From positions 124,001 through 188,000 of the forward strand of contig NZ_VTHK01000012.1 of assembly GCF_009765355.1 (NCBI RefSeq): a stretch of 64,000 nucleotides of DNA, written 5' to 3'. The stretch comes from Amycolatopsis anabasis. Lineage in GTDB: Bacteria > Actinomycetota > Actinomycetes > Mycobacteriales > Pseudonocardiaceae. Below the pieces are notes generated by a model. It was not told where the DNA came from. It searched no databases and saw only the letters and a program-made list of their open reading frames with translations. The position numbers and the translations under genes were made by a program. Of the stretch, positions 25,414-34,504 are shown in pieces; the first letter of the stretch is position 1, and every line of letters starts with the position of its first letter.

Positions 25414-26490
25414 TTACCCGGTGGGGCGGTAGAAACCGATGAACTGCTGGCCGGCGTTCGTGGTCCGGATCGGGCCGATCTGCACCGGGTCCCCGGCCTC
25501 GATCATCTGGCCGTTGCCGACGACCATCGCCACGTGCCCGGACCACACCACCAGGTCGCCGGGCAGCAGCTGGTCCTGCGAGGGCACCTCGGCGCCCACC
25601 GTCTGCGTCGCCGCGGTGCGCGGGATGGTCAGCCCCGCCTCGCCGTACGAGGTCATGGTGAGGCCGCTGCAGTCCAGTCCCTGGCCCCGCGCGGTGCCGC
25701 CCCACACGTACGGCACGCCGAGCTGGGAGATCGCCGCGCGCACGGCCTTCGCAGCGGTCTCGTTCGGGGCCTTCACCGTGCTGCCGTCGGGCAGGTTCAC
25801 GTCCACGCCGGTGCCCGGCTGCGGCGGGATGGCCACCGGCAGCCGCGGTTTGGAGGCCCGGCCACCGCCGCCTCCCCCACCGCCGCCGCGTCCGCCGCCA
25901 CCGCGGTTGAACGAACGCGGCGGCGCACTGCCCGCGCTGGACGTAGTGGTCGACTGGCGGCCCCCGGCGGACAGGCTCGACGCGATCTGGGTCAGCACGC
26001 CGTCGGCCTGGCGGAGGTTCGCGGCGACGTCGATGTCGAGCCGCCGGCCGAGTTCGGTGAGCCGGTCGACCAGCATCTGCCGGGCGCCCGCCGGATCGGC
26101 CTGCTTGACCGACTGGATCGCCGACATGATCTGGGTGGCCTCGCGCACGAACTCGTCCAGCTTCTGCTGGTTCGTCGTCTCGGCGATCTTGAGCGCCTCG
26201 GTGGTCTTCTCCACCGCGCTCTGGATCTCCTGGCTCTGCCCCTTGACCTGCTCGAGCGATTTCTCCAGGTTGGCCGACGCCCCGGTCGCGCGGTCGGTGG
26301 TGGCCCCGCCCGAGTTGTCGGCCAGGTACGCGCGCTGGGTCTGCGCGGTGCCGCCCGCGTTGCTCAGCGCGAGCTGGGTCTGCCGGTGGCCCTGCGAGGC
26401 GTCGGTCAGCCCGCTCGCGTTGTGCCGGATCTTGAGCGTCGCCTCGTTCGCGTTCCGCGCCAGGACATGCAATGCGCCATGTTCAGTCAC
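25414..26490 (-). CDS. NlpC/P60 hydrolase with a WXG100-like helical N-terminus
   Basis: 358 aa. Residues about 1-170 are helical and resemble ESX substrate coiled coils. A Gly/Ser linker follows (residues about 190-215, long Gly run). The NlpC/P60 domain begins at AAISQLGVPYVWGGTARG. The catalytic Cys is in LDCSGLT and the His in WSGHVAMVVG. It should cleave peptidoglycan stem peptides outside the cell. There is no Sec signal, so export by an ESX-type system is inferred. GTG 26490 overlaps the stop of the small upstream gene. Confidence 0.88.
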   Translation of the reverse strand: MTEHGALHVLARNANEATLKIRHNASGLTDASQGHRQTQLALSNAGGTAQTQRAYLADNSGGATTDRATGASANLEKSLEQVKGQSQEIQSAVEKTTEALKIAETTNQQKLDEFVREATQIMSAIQSVKQADPAGARQMLVDRLTELGRRLDIDVAANLRQADGVLTQIASSLSAGGRQSTTTSSAGSAPPRSFNRGGGGRGGGGGGGGGRASKPRLPVAIPPQPGTGVDVNLPDGSTVKAPNETAAKAVRAAISQLGVPYVWGGTARGQGLDCSGLTMTSYGEAGLTIPRTAATQTVGAEVPSQDQLLPGDLVVWSGHVAMVVGNGQMIEAGDPVQIGPIRTTNAGQQFIGFYRPTG

Positions 26491-26828
26491 GCCAGGTCCT
26501 TACCCAGATCGCGCATCACCTGCTGGTGATCGCCTTCGAGCACGTCGTAGTTGCCCTGCGTCCGGCGCGACGCGTCGGCCATGTCGCGCCAGTTGCCGCC
26601 GAGCTTGCGGATGTCGTCCTGCAAACCTTGCATGCGACCGCGGTAGGCGTCGGCCAGCCCGGTCTCGTGGCCGAGTTCGCCGAACCCGTCGCCGTCCACG
26701 TCGGCGTGCGGCGCCAGGTGCTTGTCGACCGCGCCCCGCACCTCGTCCCCCAGCGGGTCGATCTGCCGGGCGTAGCTGCCGTAGGCGCCCTCTTCGACGT
26801 GGAAACCCTGTCGTGGTGTGCCGTCCAC
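26487..26828 (-). CDS. ESX-type small helical protein (EspC/WXG100-like)
   Basis: 113 aa, no cysteine, mostly helical. An LGGNWRDMADASRR segment near residue 76 has the W of the WXG class, and the C-terminus ends GNYDVLEGDHQQVMRDLGKDLA. GTG 26828 follows AGGAGGGGTAA. It is the first gene of a unit with the NlpC/P60 hydrolase (4-nt overlap) and the two YbaB-like genes. Family assignment is by size, composition and context. Confidence 0.72.
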   Translation of the reverse strand: MDGTPRQGFHVEEGAYGSYARQIDPLGDEVRGAVDKHLAPHADVDGDGFGELGHETGLADAYRGRMQGLQDDIRKLGGNWRDMADASRRTQGNYDVLEGDHQQVMRDLGKDLA

Positions 26829-26956
26829 TTACCCCTCCTCTGACCTGGAGTGCGACGTGCCCGCTCACCGCGCGGTTCCCCTCGGACACGCCGGGTTCAG
26901 ACTAAACCACCGGGGACGCCCACACGGGTGAAAACGGCCAGATCAGACGGCCGCGG

Positions 26957-27763
26957 CTAGCCCCGGTTCGCGGCGATCAGCTTGTCCAGCCAGCCGGGGT
27001 CCCCGAGCTCGACCCGCTGGCCGTTCGCCGTCACGGTCGGCGTGCCCTTGAAGTTCGGGTCCTGCTGGGTCTTCTCGAACTCGCTGATCAGCTGCTGGTT
27101 GTAGACGCCGTTCTGCACGCTCGTCGCGAAGTTCGGATCGGTGATGCCGACGCGCTTGCCCAAATCGATCAGCTGGCCCTTGTCGTACCCCCGCTTGCCC
27201 TCTTCGGGCTGGGCGGCGAACAGGCTGTCGTGGTACGCGGTGAACTTGCCCGCGTCGGCCGCGGCCAGCGCCGCGTTGGCGGAATCCAGCGAGTACCCGG
27301 GCGGGTCCGACGCTTCGACCAGCATCGGCACCATGTGGTAGCGCACCTTCAGATCGCCCGCGTTGATCTTCTCCTCGAGCTTGGCCCCGTCCCGCTTCTG
27401 GAACTGGCCGCAGGCCGGGCAGAGGAAGTCCGCGTACACGTCGACCGTGGTCTTCGCATCCGGTTTCCCGGCGACCACCACGACGCCCTCGCGCTTCTCG
27501 ACGACGCCCGCCGCGACGGTCTGCCCGGACTTCGGGTCGATGGTCTGCCCCTCGGTCTTGTTCTTCGAGGAGTTCGTCCAGATCACCCCGCCGATCACCG
27601 CGGCGGCGAGCAGCACCACGCCGACGACGGCGACGATCACCTTCGTCTGGTTGCCGCCACCGCGGGCCTGCGCCACGGCCCGCGAGCCCGCGGTCTCCTG
27701 CTGGCGCCGCTTGCGCTCGGCGCGCTCCGCTCCACCCACCTGATCAAGTCCCTTCCGGTTCAC
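26957..27763 (-). CDS. DsbA-like membrane-anchored thiol oxidoreductase
   Basis: Up to 268 aa. A basic N-terminus (AERKRRQQETAG), one transmembrane helix (VIVAVVGVVLLAAAVIGGVIW, about 42-62) and an extracytoplasmic thioredoxin fold follow. The active site CPAC lies in YADFLCPACGQF, and a cis-Pro in KGTPTVTANG. It forms or isomerises disulphides in exported proteins. GTG 27739 has the better ribosome-binding site (GGAAGGGA). GTG 27763 overlaps the MauE-like gene by 20 nt. Confidence 0.9.
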   Translation of the reverse strand: MNRKGLDQVGGAERAERKRRQQETAGSRAVAQARGGGNQTKVIVAVVGVVLLAAAVIGGVIWTNSSKNKTEGQTIDPKSGQTVAAGVVEKREGVVVVAGKPDAKTTVDVYADFLCPACGQFQKRDGAKLEEKINAGDLKVRYHMVPMLVEASDPPGYSLDSANAALAAADAGKFTAYHDSLFAAQPEEGKRGYDKGQLIDLGKRVGITDPNFATSVQNGVYNQQLISEFEKTQQDPNFKGTPTVTANGQRVELGDPGWLDKLIAANRG

Positions 27764-28265
27764 CCGAGTACTCGTCGCGCGCGGGCCGGTTCCAGCCGAG
27801 CCAGCCGTCGAGCGAGAACAGTGTGCGCGGCCGCACGGTCAGCCATCCGGCGAGCAGCAGGTAGCCGACGTCGCGCAGGATTTCCTGCGGATACTCGGTC
27901 TGGCCGGCCGCGACCTGGCCACCCCCGCCGAGGCAGCCGCAGTCGATGGTCAGCCCGCGCGCCCACGCCTGCGCGATCGCCGCGATGAACGCGAGCAGCA
28001 TCAGCACGGACACCGCCGCCGCGAACCGGGTGGCGAGCCCGGCGAGCACGACCACCCCGACCACGAGTTCGAGCAGGGGCATCGTGGTCGCGACGAAACC
28101 GACCAGGCTCCCGGGCAGGATGTCGAAGGCCCGCACGGCCACGTAGGTCTGGCCGGGGTCGCTGAATTTGACCGCGCCGTAAATCAGCCACATCGCGGCC
28201 AGACCCAGTCTGACCAGCGTCCCGATGATGTCGAGTGCCTTGGGCGACGGTCGGCGCACAGGCAT
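27744..28265 (-). CDS. MauE/DoxX-family redox membrane protein
   Basis: 173 aa with four hydrophobic segments (LVRLGLAAMWLIYGAVKFSDP; LLELVVGVVVLAGLATRF; VLMLLAFIAAIAQA; a fourth near the C-terminus). DCGCLGGGG between the third and fourth resembles the MauE/methylamine-utilisation redox motif. It overlaps the DsbA-like gene and probably recycles its cysteines at the membrane. Confidence 0.85.
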   Translation of the reverse strand: MPVRRPSPKALDIIGTLVRLGLAAMWLIYGAVKFSDPGQTYVAVRAFDILPGSLVGFVATTMPLLELVVGVVVLAGLATRFAAAVSVLMLLAFIAAIAQAWARGLTIDCGCLGGGGQVAAGQTEYPQEILRDVGYLLLAGWLTVRPRTLFSLDGWLGWNRPARDEYSGEPEGT

Positions 28266-28327
28266 AGGCTATCGGGCGGCCTTAAGAACGCCGTGAGGTC
28301 ATCCCACCGCCGGGAGGGGAGACGCCG

Positions 28328-29152
28328 ATGCGGTTCATCCGAATGTTCGTATCGTTCGTCCTGCTCTGCGGCGGTGTCGCCTGCTCGTCGGGGGCGAGTG
28401 AGAATTCGGTGATCACCCGTGCGGAGGACACCGGAAAACTCACCATCGGCATCCGGTTCGACCAGCCGGGCCTCGCCGAACGCACGGTCGACGGCCGGCA
28501 GGTCGGCTTCGACGTCGACGTGGCCCGGTTCGTGGCCGGTGAGCTGGGGGTGAAAGCGAAGGACATCACCTGGCGGGAGACCAGCGCGGCGACCCGGGAG
28601 AACGACCTCACCTCGGGGGCGGTGGACCTGATCGTCGCCGCGTATTCGATCACCGACCGGCGCAAGCAGGTGGTGGCGTTCGCGGGCCCGTACTTCACCA
28701 CCGGGCAGGATCTGCTGGTCCGGTTGTCGTCGACGGACATCACCGGCCCGGAGGTGCTGAACGGCCGGAAACTGTGCTCGGTCACCGGTTCGACCCCGGC
28801 GCAGAAGGTGAAGGACCGGTTCGCGCAGGCCGTGCAACTGGTGGAGTACCCGCGCTATCCGGACTGCGTGACCGCGCTGCTGGCCGGGCAGGTGGACGCG
28901 GTCACCACCGACGCGGCCATTCTCGCCGGATATGCCGCGCAGAATCCGGAACTGCTGCGGCTGGTCGGTCACCCGTTCTCCACCGAGCGCTACGGCATCG
29001 GGCTGCGCCTGGGCGATCCCGAGGGCCAGGCGAAACTGAACGACGCGATCCGGAAAATGATCTCCACCGGCGTGTGGCTGAATTCGCTGAAAGCCAATAT
29101 CGGGCCGTCGGGTTATCAACTGCCGCCACCGCCGGAGGTCAACGAGAAGTGA
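28328..29152 (+). CDS. Family-3 solute-binding lipoprotein (glutamate-binding-like)
   Basis: 274 aa. The lipobox GGVACSS sits at about residues 14-20. LTIGIRFDQPGL, GFDVDVARFVAGELGV, GAVDLIVAAYSITDRRKQVVAFAGPY and YGIGLRLGD are the standard family-3 segments. It should bind an amino acid, probably glutamate, outside the membrane. No permease or ATPase is adjacent. Its stop overlaps the helicase start by GTGA. Confidence 0.9.
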   Translation: MRFIRMFVSFVLLCGGVACSSGASENSVITRAEDTGKLTIGIRFDQPGLAERTVDGRQVGFDVDVARFVAGELGVKAKDITWRETSAATRENDLTSGAVDLIVAAYSITDRRKQVVAFAGPYFTTGQDLLVRLSSTDITGPEVLNGRKLCSVTGSTPAQKVKDRFAQAVQLVEYPRYPDCVTALLAGQVDAVTTDAAILAGYAAQNPELLRLVGHPFSTERYGIGLRLGDPEGQAKLNDAIRKMISTGVWLNSLKANIGPSGYQLPPPPEVNEK

Positions 29153-31572
29153 AGCTGCCCGATCTGCCGGTTCGGGAAGTGCTCGGCGAACTGGGCGCGG
29201 CGCTGGACGCCCACGGCACGGCGGTGCTGGTCGCGCCGCCTGGCACCGGGAAGACCACGGTCGTGCCGCTCGCCCTGGCCGAACGCGTCCGGGGGCGGAT
29301 CCTGGTCGCCGAACCGCGGCGCCTCGCCGCGCGGGCCGCGGCCGCCCGGATGGCCGCGCTGCTGGGCGAACGGGTCGGGGAAACCGTCGGCTACTCCGTG
29401 CGCGGCGACCGGAAGGTTTCCGCGCGCACCCGGATCGAGGTGGTGACCTCGGGCCTGCTCGTGCGGCGACTGCAGGGCGATCCCGAACTGCCCGGAGTCT
29501 CGACCGTGCTGCTGGACGAATGCCACGAGCGGCACCTGGACGCCGATCTGCTGCTGGCGCTGCTGCTCGACGTGCGCGGTGGCCTGCGGGACGACCTCAC
29601 CCTGCTGGCGACCTCCGCGACGGTGGCCGCGGACCGGCTGGCCACTCTGCTCGGCGAGGCCCCGGTGATCACCGCGCGGGCCCGCGCCCACCCGGTCGAC
29701 GTGCGGTACTCCCCGCCCGCCCGGAACGAACGCGCCGAAGCCTGCGTGGCCCGGGCCATTCGCACCGCTTTGTCCGAAGTAGACGGTGACGTGCTGGTGT
29801 TCCTGCCCGGGGTGGGGGAGATCTCGCGGGTGCACGCGTCGCTTTCCGATTTGCCCGATGTGGACGTGCTGCCGATGCACGGCAGGCTGCCCGCCGCGAA
29901 GCAGGACGCGGCGCTGCGGCCGGGCGCGCGCCGCCGCGTGGTGCTGGCCACGGCGGTCGCCGAATCCAGCCTCACCGTGCCCGGGGTGCGGGCGGTGGTG
30001 GATTCCGGGCAGGCCCGGGTGCCGCGCGTCGACCACCGGCGCGGGCTGCCGGGCCTGGCCACCGTGCGGGTGTCCGCGGCGGTGGCCGAGCAGCGCGCCG
30101 GGCGCGCCGGGCGCGAGGCGCCCGGCGTCGCCTACCGCTGCTGGGCGCGGCACGATCAGGCGAGCCTGCCCGCCTACCCCGAGCCGGAGATCCGGACCGC
30201 CGAACTGGCCCGGCTCGCCCTGGAACTGGCCTGCTGGTCGACGCCGGACGGGAGCGGCCTGGCGTGGTGGGATCCGCCCGCCGAGGGGCCGCTCGCCGCC
30301 GCTCGCGCCCTGCTGCGCACGCTGGGCGCGACCGGCGGGGACGGCGAGGTCACCGCGCGGGGGCGCGCGATGGCCGGGCTCGGCCTGCATCCCCGGCTGG
30401 CACGGGCACTGCTGGACGGCGCCGCCGAGGTCGGCGCCCGGCCCGCCGCGGAGGTGGTCGCCCTGCTCGACGCCGGGGGTTCGCTGACCGATGTGGACGC
30501 CGAACTGCGGCGCCTGCGCAATGCCACCGACGAGCCCGCCCGGCGGTGGCGGCGGGAGGCGGACCGGCTGGCCGGGCTGGTCCCCGGTGGCCCGGACCGC
30601 CCCGATCCCGCGCTGGTCGTCGCGCTGGCGCATCCGGAACGGCTCGCGCGGCGGCGCGGACCCGGGTCGCCGGTGTACCTGCTGGCGGGCGGCACGGCCG
30701 CCGAACTCCCGCCCGGGAGCGGGCTCGCGGACGCCGAATGGCTGGCCGTCGCCGAAGCCACCCGGGATCCCGGGCGCGCGCACGGCGTGGTCCGCCTGGC
30801 CGCCCGGGCGGACGCCGAACTGGCGGCCCGCGCGGCGCCGAACCTGGTGTCCGATGTGGACGAAGTGGCGTGGCGCGACGGGGACGTGACCGCCCGTTCG
30901 GTGCGCCGCCTGGGCGCGATCGTGCTCGCCGACCGGCCCCTGCGCGATCCCGATCCCGGCCTCGTGCGCACGGCCCTGGTGGCGGGATTCCGCAAGCACG
31001 GCACCGAGTTGCTGCCCTGGCCCGCCGAGGCGATCCGGCTCCGCGAACGCCTGTCCTTCCTGCACCGGGAAGTCGGGGCGGCCTGGCCGGACGTTTCCGA
31101 ACCGGCGCTGGTGTCCACAGTGGAGGAATGGCTGGCCCCGGAACTGGCCACCGCCCGGCGGCGGGCCGATCTCGCGCGGATCGACACGGCCGCGGCGCTG
31201 CGCAGGCTGCTGCCGTGGCCGGAAGCCGCCCGCTTCGACGAACTCGCCCCCGATCGGCTCGAAGTCCCCTCCGGTTCGCGGATCCGGGTGGACTATTCGG
31301 GGGACGTGCCGGCGCTGGCGGTCAAACTGCAGGAGACCTTCGGCTGGGCCGAAACGCCGAGGATCGCGGCCGGGCGGGTTCCGGTCGTGCTCCGCCTGCT
31401 CTCCCCCGCGGGGCGCCCCGCCGCGGTCACTTCGGATCTGGAGTCCTTCTGGCGCAACGGTTATCCGGCCGTTCGCGCCGAACTTCGCGGCCGCTACCCG
31501 AAGCACCCGTGGCCCGAGGATCCCTGGGCGGCCACGCCGACCCGGCACACCACCCGGCGCGCACGCGGCTGA
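29149..31572 (+). CDS. hrpB: ATP-dependent helicase HrpB
   Basis: 807 aa, the usual HrpB length. Walker A APPGTGKTT, the DExH box LLDECHERHLDADLLL, SAT in LLATSATVA, and QRAGRAGR in motif VI are all visible. The long C-terminal region is HrpB-specific (RLAFLHREVG-like, WLAPELATARRRADLARID, and RIRVDYSGDVPALAVKLQETFGWAETPRI). GTG 29149 overlaps the binding-protein stop. The frame 28774-29148 is antisense or out of frame. The family is a DEAH RNA helicase of poorly defined role. Confidence 0.93.
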   Translation: MKLPDLPVREVLGELGAALDAHGTAVLVAPPGTGKTTVVPLALAERVRGRILVAEPRRLAARAAAARMAALLGERVGETVGYSVRGDRKVSARTRIEVVTSGLLVRRLQGDPELPGVSTVLLDECHERHLDADLLLALLLDVRGGLRDDLTLLATSATVAADRLATLLGEAPVITARARAHPVDVRYSPPARNERAEACVARAIRTALSEVDGDVLVFLPGVGEISRVHASLSDLPDVDVLPMHGRLPAAKQDAALRPGARRRVVLATAVAESSLTVPGVRAVVDSGQARVPRVDHRRGLPGLATVRVSAAVAEQRAGRAGREAPGVAYRCWARHDQASLPAYPEPEIRTAELARLALELACWSTPDGSGLAWWDPPAEGPLAAARALLRTLGATGGDGEVTARGRAMAGLGLHPRLARALLDGAAEVGARPAAEVVALLDAGGSLTDVDAELRRLRNATDEPARRWRREADRLAGLVPGGPDRPDPALVVALAHPERLARRRGPGSPVYLLAGGTAAELPPGSGLADAEWLAVAEATRDPGRAHGVVRLAARADAELAARAAPNLVSDVDEVAWRDGDVTARSVRRLGAIVLADRPLRDPDPGLVRTALVAGFRKHGTELLPWPAEAIRLRERLSFLHREVGAAWPDVSEPALVSTVEEWLAPELATARRRADLARIDTAAALRRLLPWPEAARFDELAPDRLEVPSGSRIRVDYSGDVPALAVKLQETFGWAETPRIAAGRVPVVLRLLSPAGRPAAVTSDLESFWRNGYPAVRAELRGRYPKHPWPEDPWAATPTRHTTRRARG

Positions 31573-31828
31573 GGCGAAACCGCCGAAATCGCGCGGAGCA
31601 AGAATTATCGGCACGAGATGCTGAGGCTTCAACTCACACTTTCGATTCGCGAAAACAGCCACCTGGCGCATTAACGAAAGCTATCTCCGGAACCCTCCGT
31701 CGCCCACCCGGCCCGCCTACTGCTCGAAACGAGGGTTTTTCCCTTTCCGGCAAGCGAAAACGGGAATCAATGCTAGCTTCCCAACCAGGGATCCCTCATT
31801 GACCGCAAAAAAATACCGAGGAGTTGTA
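31573..31828. other. Intergenic region with an AT-rich promoter
   Basis: 256 nt between hrpB and the lectin gene. The stretch 31600-31680 and 31735-31830 is distinctly AT-rich for this genome. I see no gene. Confidence 0.5.
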
Positions 31829-32605
31829 ATGCGAAGACGGGCGTTAATCACCATCTTGATTGCCGTATTCTCGGTAATCGCGCCACTCGGCACCGCCACC
31901 GCCGGGCAGCAGCCGAACGACGACGTGGTCGTCAACACCTGGTCGGGCTGGGAGGATCTCGGCGGCGTCCTGACCGCGGGCACCGCCGTTTCGTCGTGGT
32001 CGGCCAACCGGCTCGACGTCTTCGGCCGCGGCACCGATTCGGCGCTGTGGCACAAGTGGTGGAACGGCAGCAACTGGTCCGGCTGGGAAAGCTTGGGCGG
32101 CAACATCATCGACAATCCGGCGGCGGTCTCCTGGGGCCCGAACCGCATCGACGTCTTCGGCCGGGGCACCGACAACCACCTGTGGCACAAGTGGTGGAAC
32201 GGCAGCGCCTGGTCCGGCTGGGAGGACCTCGGGGGCGTCATCACCGCGGGCCCCGCGGTCTCGTCGTGGTCTTCCGGGCGGCTGGACGTGTTCGTCAAGG
32301 GAACCGACAACCACGTGTACCACAAGTGGTACAGCGGCGGCTGGTCCGGCTGGGAAGACCTGGGCGGGGTCATCATCGACAACCCGGCGGCCGTTTCCTG
32401 GGGCCCGAACCGCATCGACATCTTCGGCACCGGAACCGACAACCAGCTCTACCACAAGTGGTGGAACGGCAGCAGCTGGTCCGGCTGGGAGGGCCTCGGC
32501 GGGGTCTTCCTGCACAACCCTTCGGCCGTTTCCTGGGGTTACAACCGGATCGACGTCTTCGTCGAAGGCACCGACAACCACCTGTACCACAAATGGTGGT
32601 ACTGA
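31829..32605 (+). CDS. Secreted five-bladed PLL-like lectin (DUF346 repeats)
   Basis: 258 aa. A signal peptide (ALITILIAVFSVIAPLGTATA) is followed by five tandem repeats of about 46 residues. Each repeat reads roughly WSGWEDLGG...PAAVSWGPNRIDVFGRGTDN and ends LYHKWWNG. These are the PLL/fucose-binding beta-propeller repeats. ATG 31829 is chosen for GAGGAG six bases upstream. TTG 31799 would put ten extra residues before the signal. The protein is probably secreted and binds sugars. It stands alone without an enzyme domain. Confidence 0.88.
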   Translation: MRRRALITILIAVFSVIAPLGTATAGQQPNDDVVVNTWSGWEDLGGVLTAGTAVSSWSANRLDVFGRGTDSALWHKWWNGSNWSGWESLGGNIIDNPAAVSWGPNRIDVFGRGTDNHLWHKWWNGSAWSGWEDLGGVITAGPAVSSWSSGRLDVFVKGTDNHVYHKWYSGGWSGWEDLGGVIIDNPAAVSWGPNRIDIFGTGTDNQLYHKWWNGSSWSGWEGLGGVFLHNPSAVSWGYNRIDVFVEGTDNHLYHKWWY

Positions 32606-32637
32606 TTTCCGCTAGGTGAACCGCCCTGCTCGCCCGG

Positions 32638-33456
32638 TCAGTGGAGCAATTCGTGCTGGGGCCGGGTGGGCAGGGCTTGGGCGCGCTGTTCGTAGTCCTC
32701 GGGATCTTCGTCCTCGTGCAGCCCCATCTGCACCGCCTGCCGGATCTGTTCCCGGTTCTCCCGCACGACGTGCGCGAAGAACTCGTCGATCCGCGGATCG
32801 GTGAGGACTTCCAGGGTGATCCGCATGACCGTGTCGACCACCGTGCGCACGATCTCGTCGTGGAACGGCAGCCGCGACAACCGGCCCGCCTGCGGGTCGT
32901 TCTTGAGCTTCTCGGTGACGATCGTGCGCAGCATGGTCTGGTTCTCGCTCAGCGACCGCGCCAGGTTCTGCGGGTAGTTCCCGGTTTCCAGCACCTTGAC
33001 CACCTCGTCGAGCACCGCGATGGTGATCGGTTTCTTGATCGCCAGGACGATCGGCCGGGAAAGCCGTTCGACGAGCCGCTGGGTGAAGAGTTCGCCGAAC
33101 GCGCGATCGGCCGTGCGGGCGAGCCGGACGAGCACCGCGATGATCCGCAGCAGCCGGAAACCGCGCAGGGCGGGATGCGCTATCGGGATCATGCCGAGGA
33201 TCTCGTACCAGTTGCGGAGCGGGAACTTCGGTTCCCAGCGGCGTTTGCGCCAGCGCCACAGGAATTCCAGGAAGAAGACCCCGCAGATGCTCGTGTCGAT
33301 AATGAACACCCGATGCGCGGTGGCGTCGGAATGCGGAAAGAAGGTGACGTAGAGGAGCAGGCCCACGGAGAAGATCGCGAGCACCAGCATGGCCAGGTCA
33401 AGCGGGCTGACCCGGCGTCGCCGGGGGCTCGAGGCGCCAGTGGTCATGCGCCGCAT
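32638..33456 (-). CDS. Voltage-sensor-like membrane protein
   Basis: 272 aa. LDLAMLVLAIFSVGLLLYVTFF and HRVFIIDTSICGVFFLEFLW form an S1-S2-like hairpin. FRLLRIIAVLVRLARTADR is an S4-like helix with Arg every third or fourth residue, as in ion-channel voltage sensors. No pore TVGYG signature is present. The C-terminal 130 residues are cytoplasmic and helical. ATG 33456 follows GGCAGG. Channel function is not shown. It could be a lone voltage-sensor domain. Confidence 0.7.
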   Translation of the reverse strand: MRRMTTGASSPRRRRVSPLDLAMLVLAIFSVGLLLYVTFFPHSDATAHRVFIIDTSICGVFFLEFLWRWRKRRWEPKFPLRNWYEILGMIPIAHPALRGFRLLRIIAVLVRLARTADRAFGELFTQRLVERLSRPIVLAIKKPITIAVLDEVVKVLETGNYPQNLARSLSENQTMLRTIVTEKLKNDPQAGRLSRLPFHDEIVRTVVDTVMRITLEVLTDPRIDEFFAHVVRENREQIRQAVQMGLHEDEDPEDYEQRAQALPTRPQHELLH

Positions 33457-33590
33457 TGTGCCTGCCGGTGGACACGGACGCCGCACGAACCCTGACGAAA
33501 GTAAGGGATGACCGCGGGCCAAAGTGCGCTGTGGACACCCCGCTCCGGTTTCTAGCGTGCTCATGACACCGCGAAAACCAGGAGGGGTTC

Positions 33591-34502
33591 ATGATCACGC
33601 TTCGGTCACTGACCAAGCGGTACGGGGAGAAAACGGCGGTCGACGAGCTGACCTTCGACATCCCGAGCGGAAAGGTCACCGGGTTCCTCGGTCCGAACGG
33701 CGCCGGGAAGTCGACCACCATGCGCATGCTGCTCGGCCTGGACCGGCCGACCTCCGGCGAGGCGCTGGTCAACGGCAAGCGGTACGCCGAACTCCGGCAT
33801 CCGCTGCGGGAGGTCGGCGCGCTGCTGGAAGCGAAGGCGCTGCACCCGGGCCGCAGCGCGGGCAAGCACCTGCTCGCCATGGCGCGCAGCAACGGAATCC
33901 CGGCGAGCCGGGTCGACGAGGTGCTCGGCACGGTCGGCCTCACCGGCGTCGCGGGCAAACGCGCCGGGCAGTTCTCGCTCGGGATGGGGCAGCGGCTCGG
34001 CATCGCCGGCGCGCTGCTCGGCGATCCGGGAACCCTGCTGTTCGACGAGCCGGTGAACGGGCTCGACCCGGACGGGGTGCGCTGGGTCCGCCAGCTGATG
34101 CGCGCGCTGGCGGCCGAGGGCCGCACGGTGTTCGTGTCCAGCCACCTGATGAGCGAGATGCAACTGACCGCCGATCAGCTCGTGGTGATCGGCCGGGGCC
34201 GGTTGCTCGCGGACGCACCGGTCGACGAGTTCATCGCGGGCAATTCCGAAGCGCGCGTGCGGGTCCGCGTGCCCCGGCCCGCCGACCGGGCCGCGCTGGC
34301 CGGGCGGCTGCGCACCGCGGGCGCGGTGGCGGAGGACCACGGCGGCGAGCTGACCGTGCGCGGCGCCTCGGTCGAGCAGGTCGGCGATCTGGCCCACGAG
34401 ATCGGCGTCCGGTTGCACGGCTTGGCCGAGCACCGGGCTTCGCTGGAGCAGGCGTACATGGAACTGACCGCGTCCTCGGTCGAGTACGGCGCGGGGGTGT
34501 GA
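33591..34502 (+). CDS. ABC-2 type exporter ATPase
   Basis: 303 aa. Walker A GPNGAGKSTTMRMLLGL (about residue 37), signature FSLGMGQRLGIAGALLGDP, Walker B LLFDEPVNGLDPDGVRWVR, switch His in SSHLMSEM. A C-terminal 80-residue extension is typical of antibiotic/multidrug ABC-2 ATPases. ATG 33591 follows GGAGGGGTTC. It heads an operon with a secreted hydrolase (34505) and the permease (35618). Confidence 0.92.
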   Translation: MITLRSLTKRYGEKTAVDELTFDIPSGKVTGFLGPNGAGKSTTMRMLLGLDRPTSGEALVNGKRYAELRHPLREVGALLEAKALHPGRSAGKHLLAMARSNGIPASRVDEVLGTVGLTGVAGKRAGQFSLGMGQRLGIAGALLGDPGTLLFDEPVNGLDPDGVRWVRQLMRALAAEGRTVFVSSHLMSEMQLTADQLVVIGRGRLLADAPVDEFIAGNSEARVRVRVPRPADRAALAGRLRTAGAVAEDHGGELTVRGASVEQVGDLAHEIGVRLHGLAEHRASLEQAYMELTASSVEYGAGV

Positions 34503-34504
34503 CC

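Noticed and set aside
29116-31671. An 851-codon minus-strand frame opposite hrpB
   Set aside because: The + strand encodes complete HrpB motifs. The minus frame is low complexity and has no domain.
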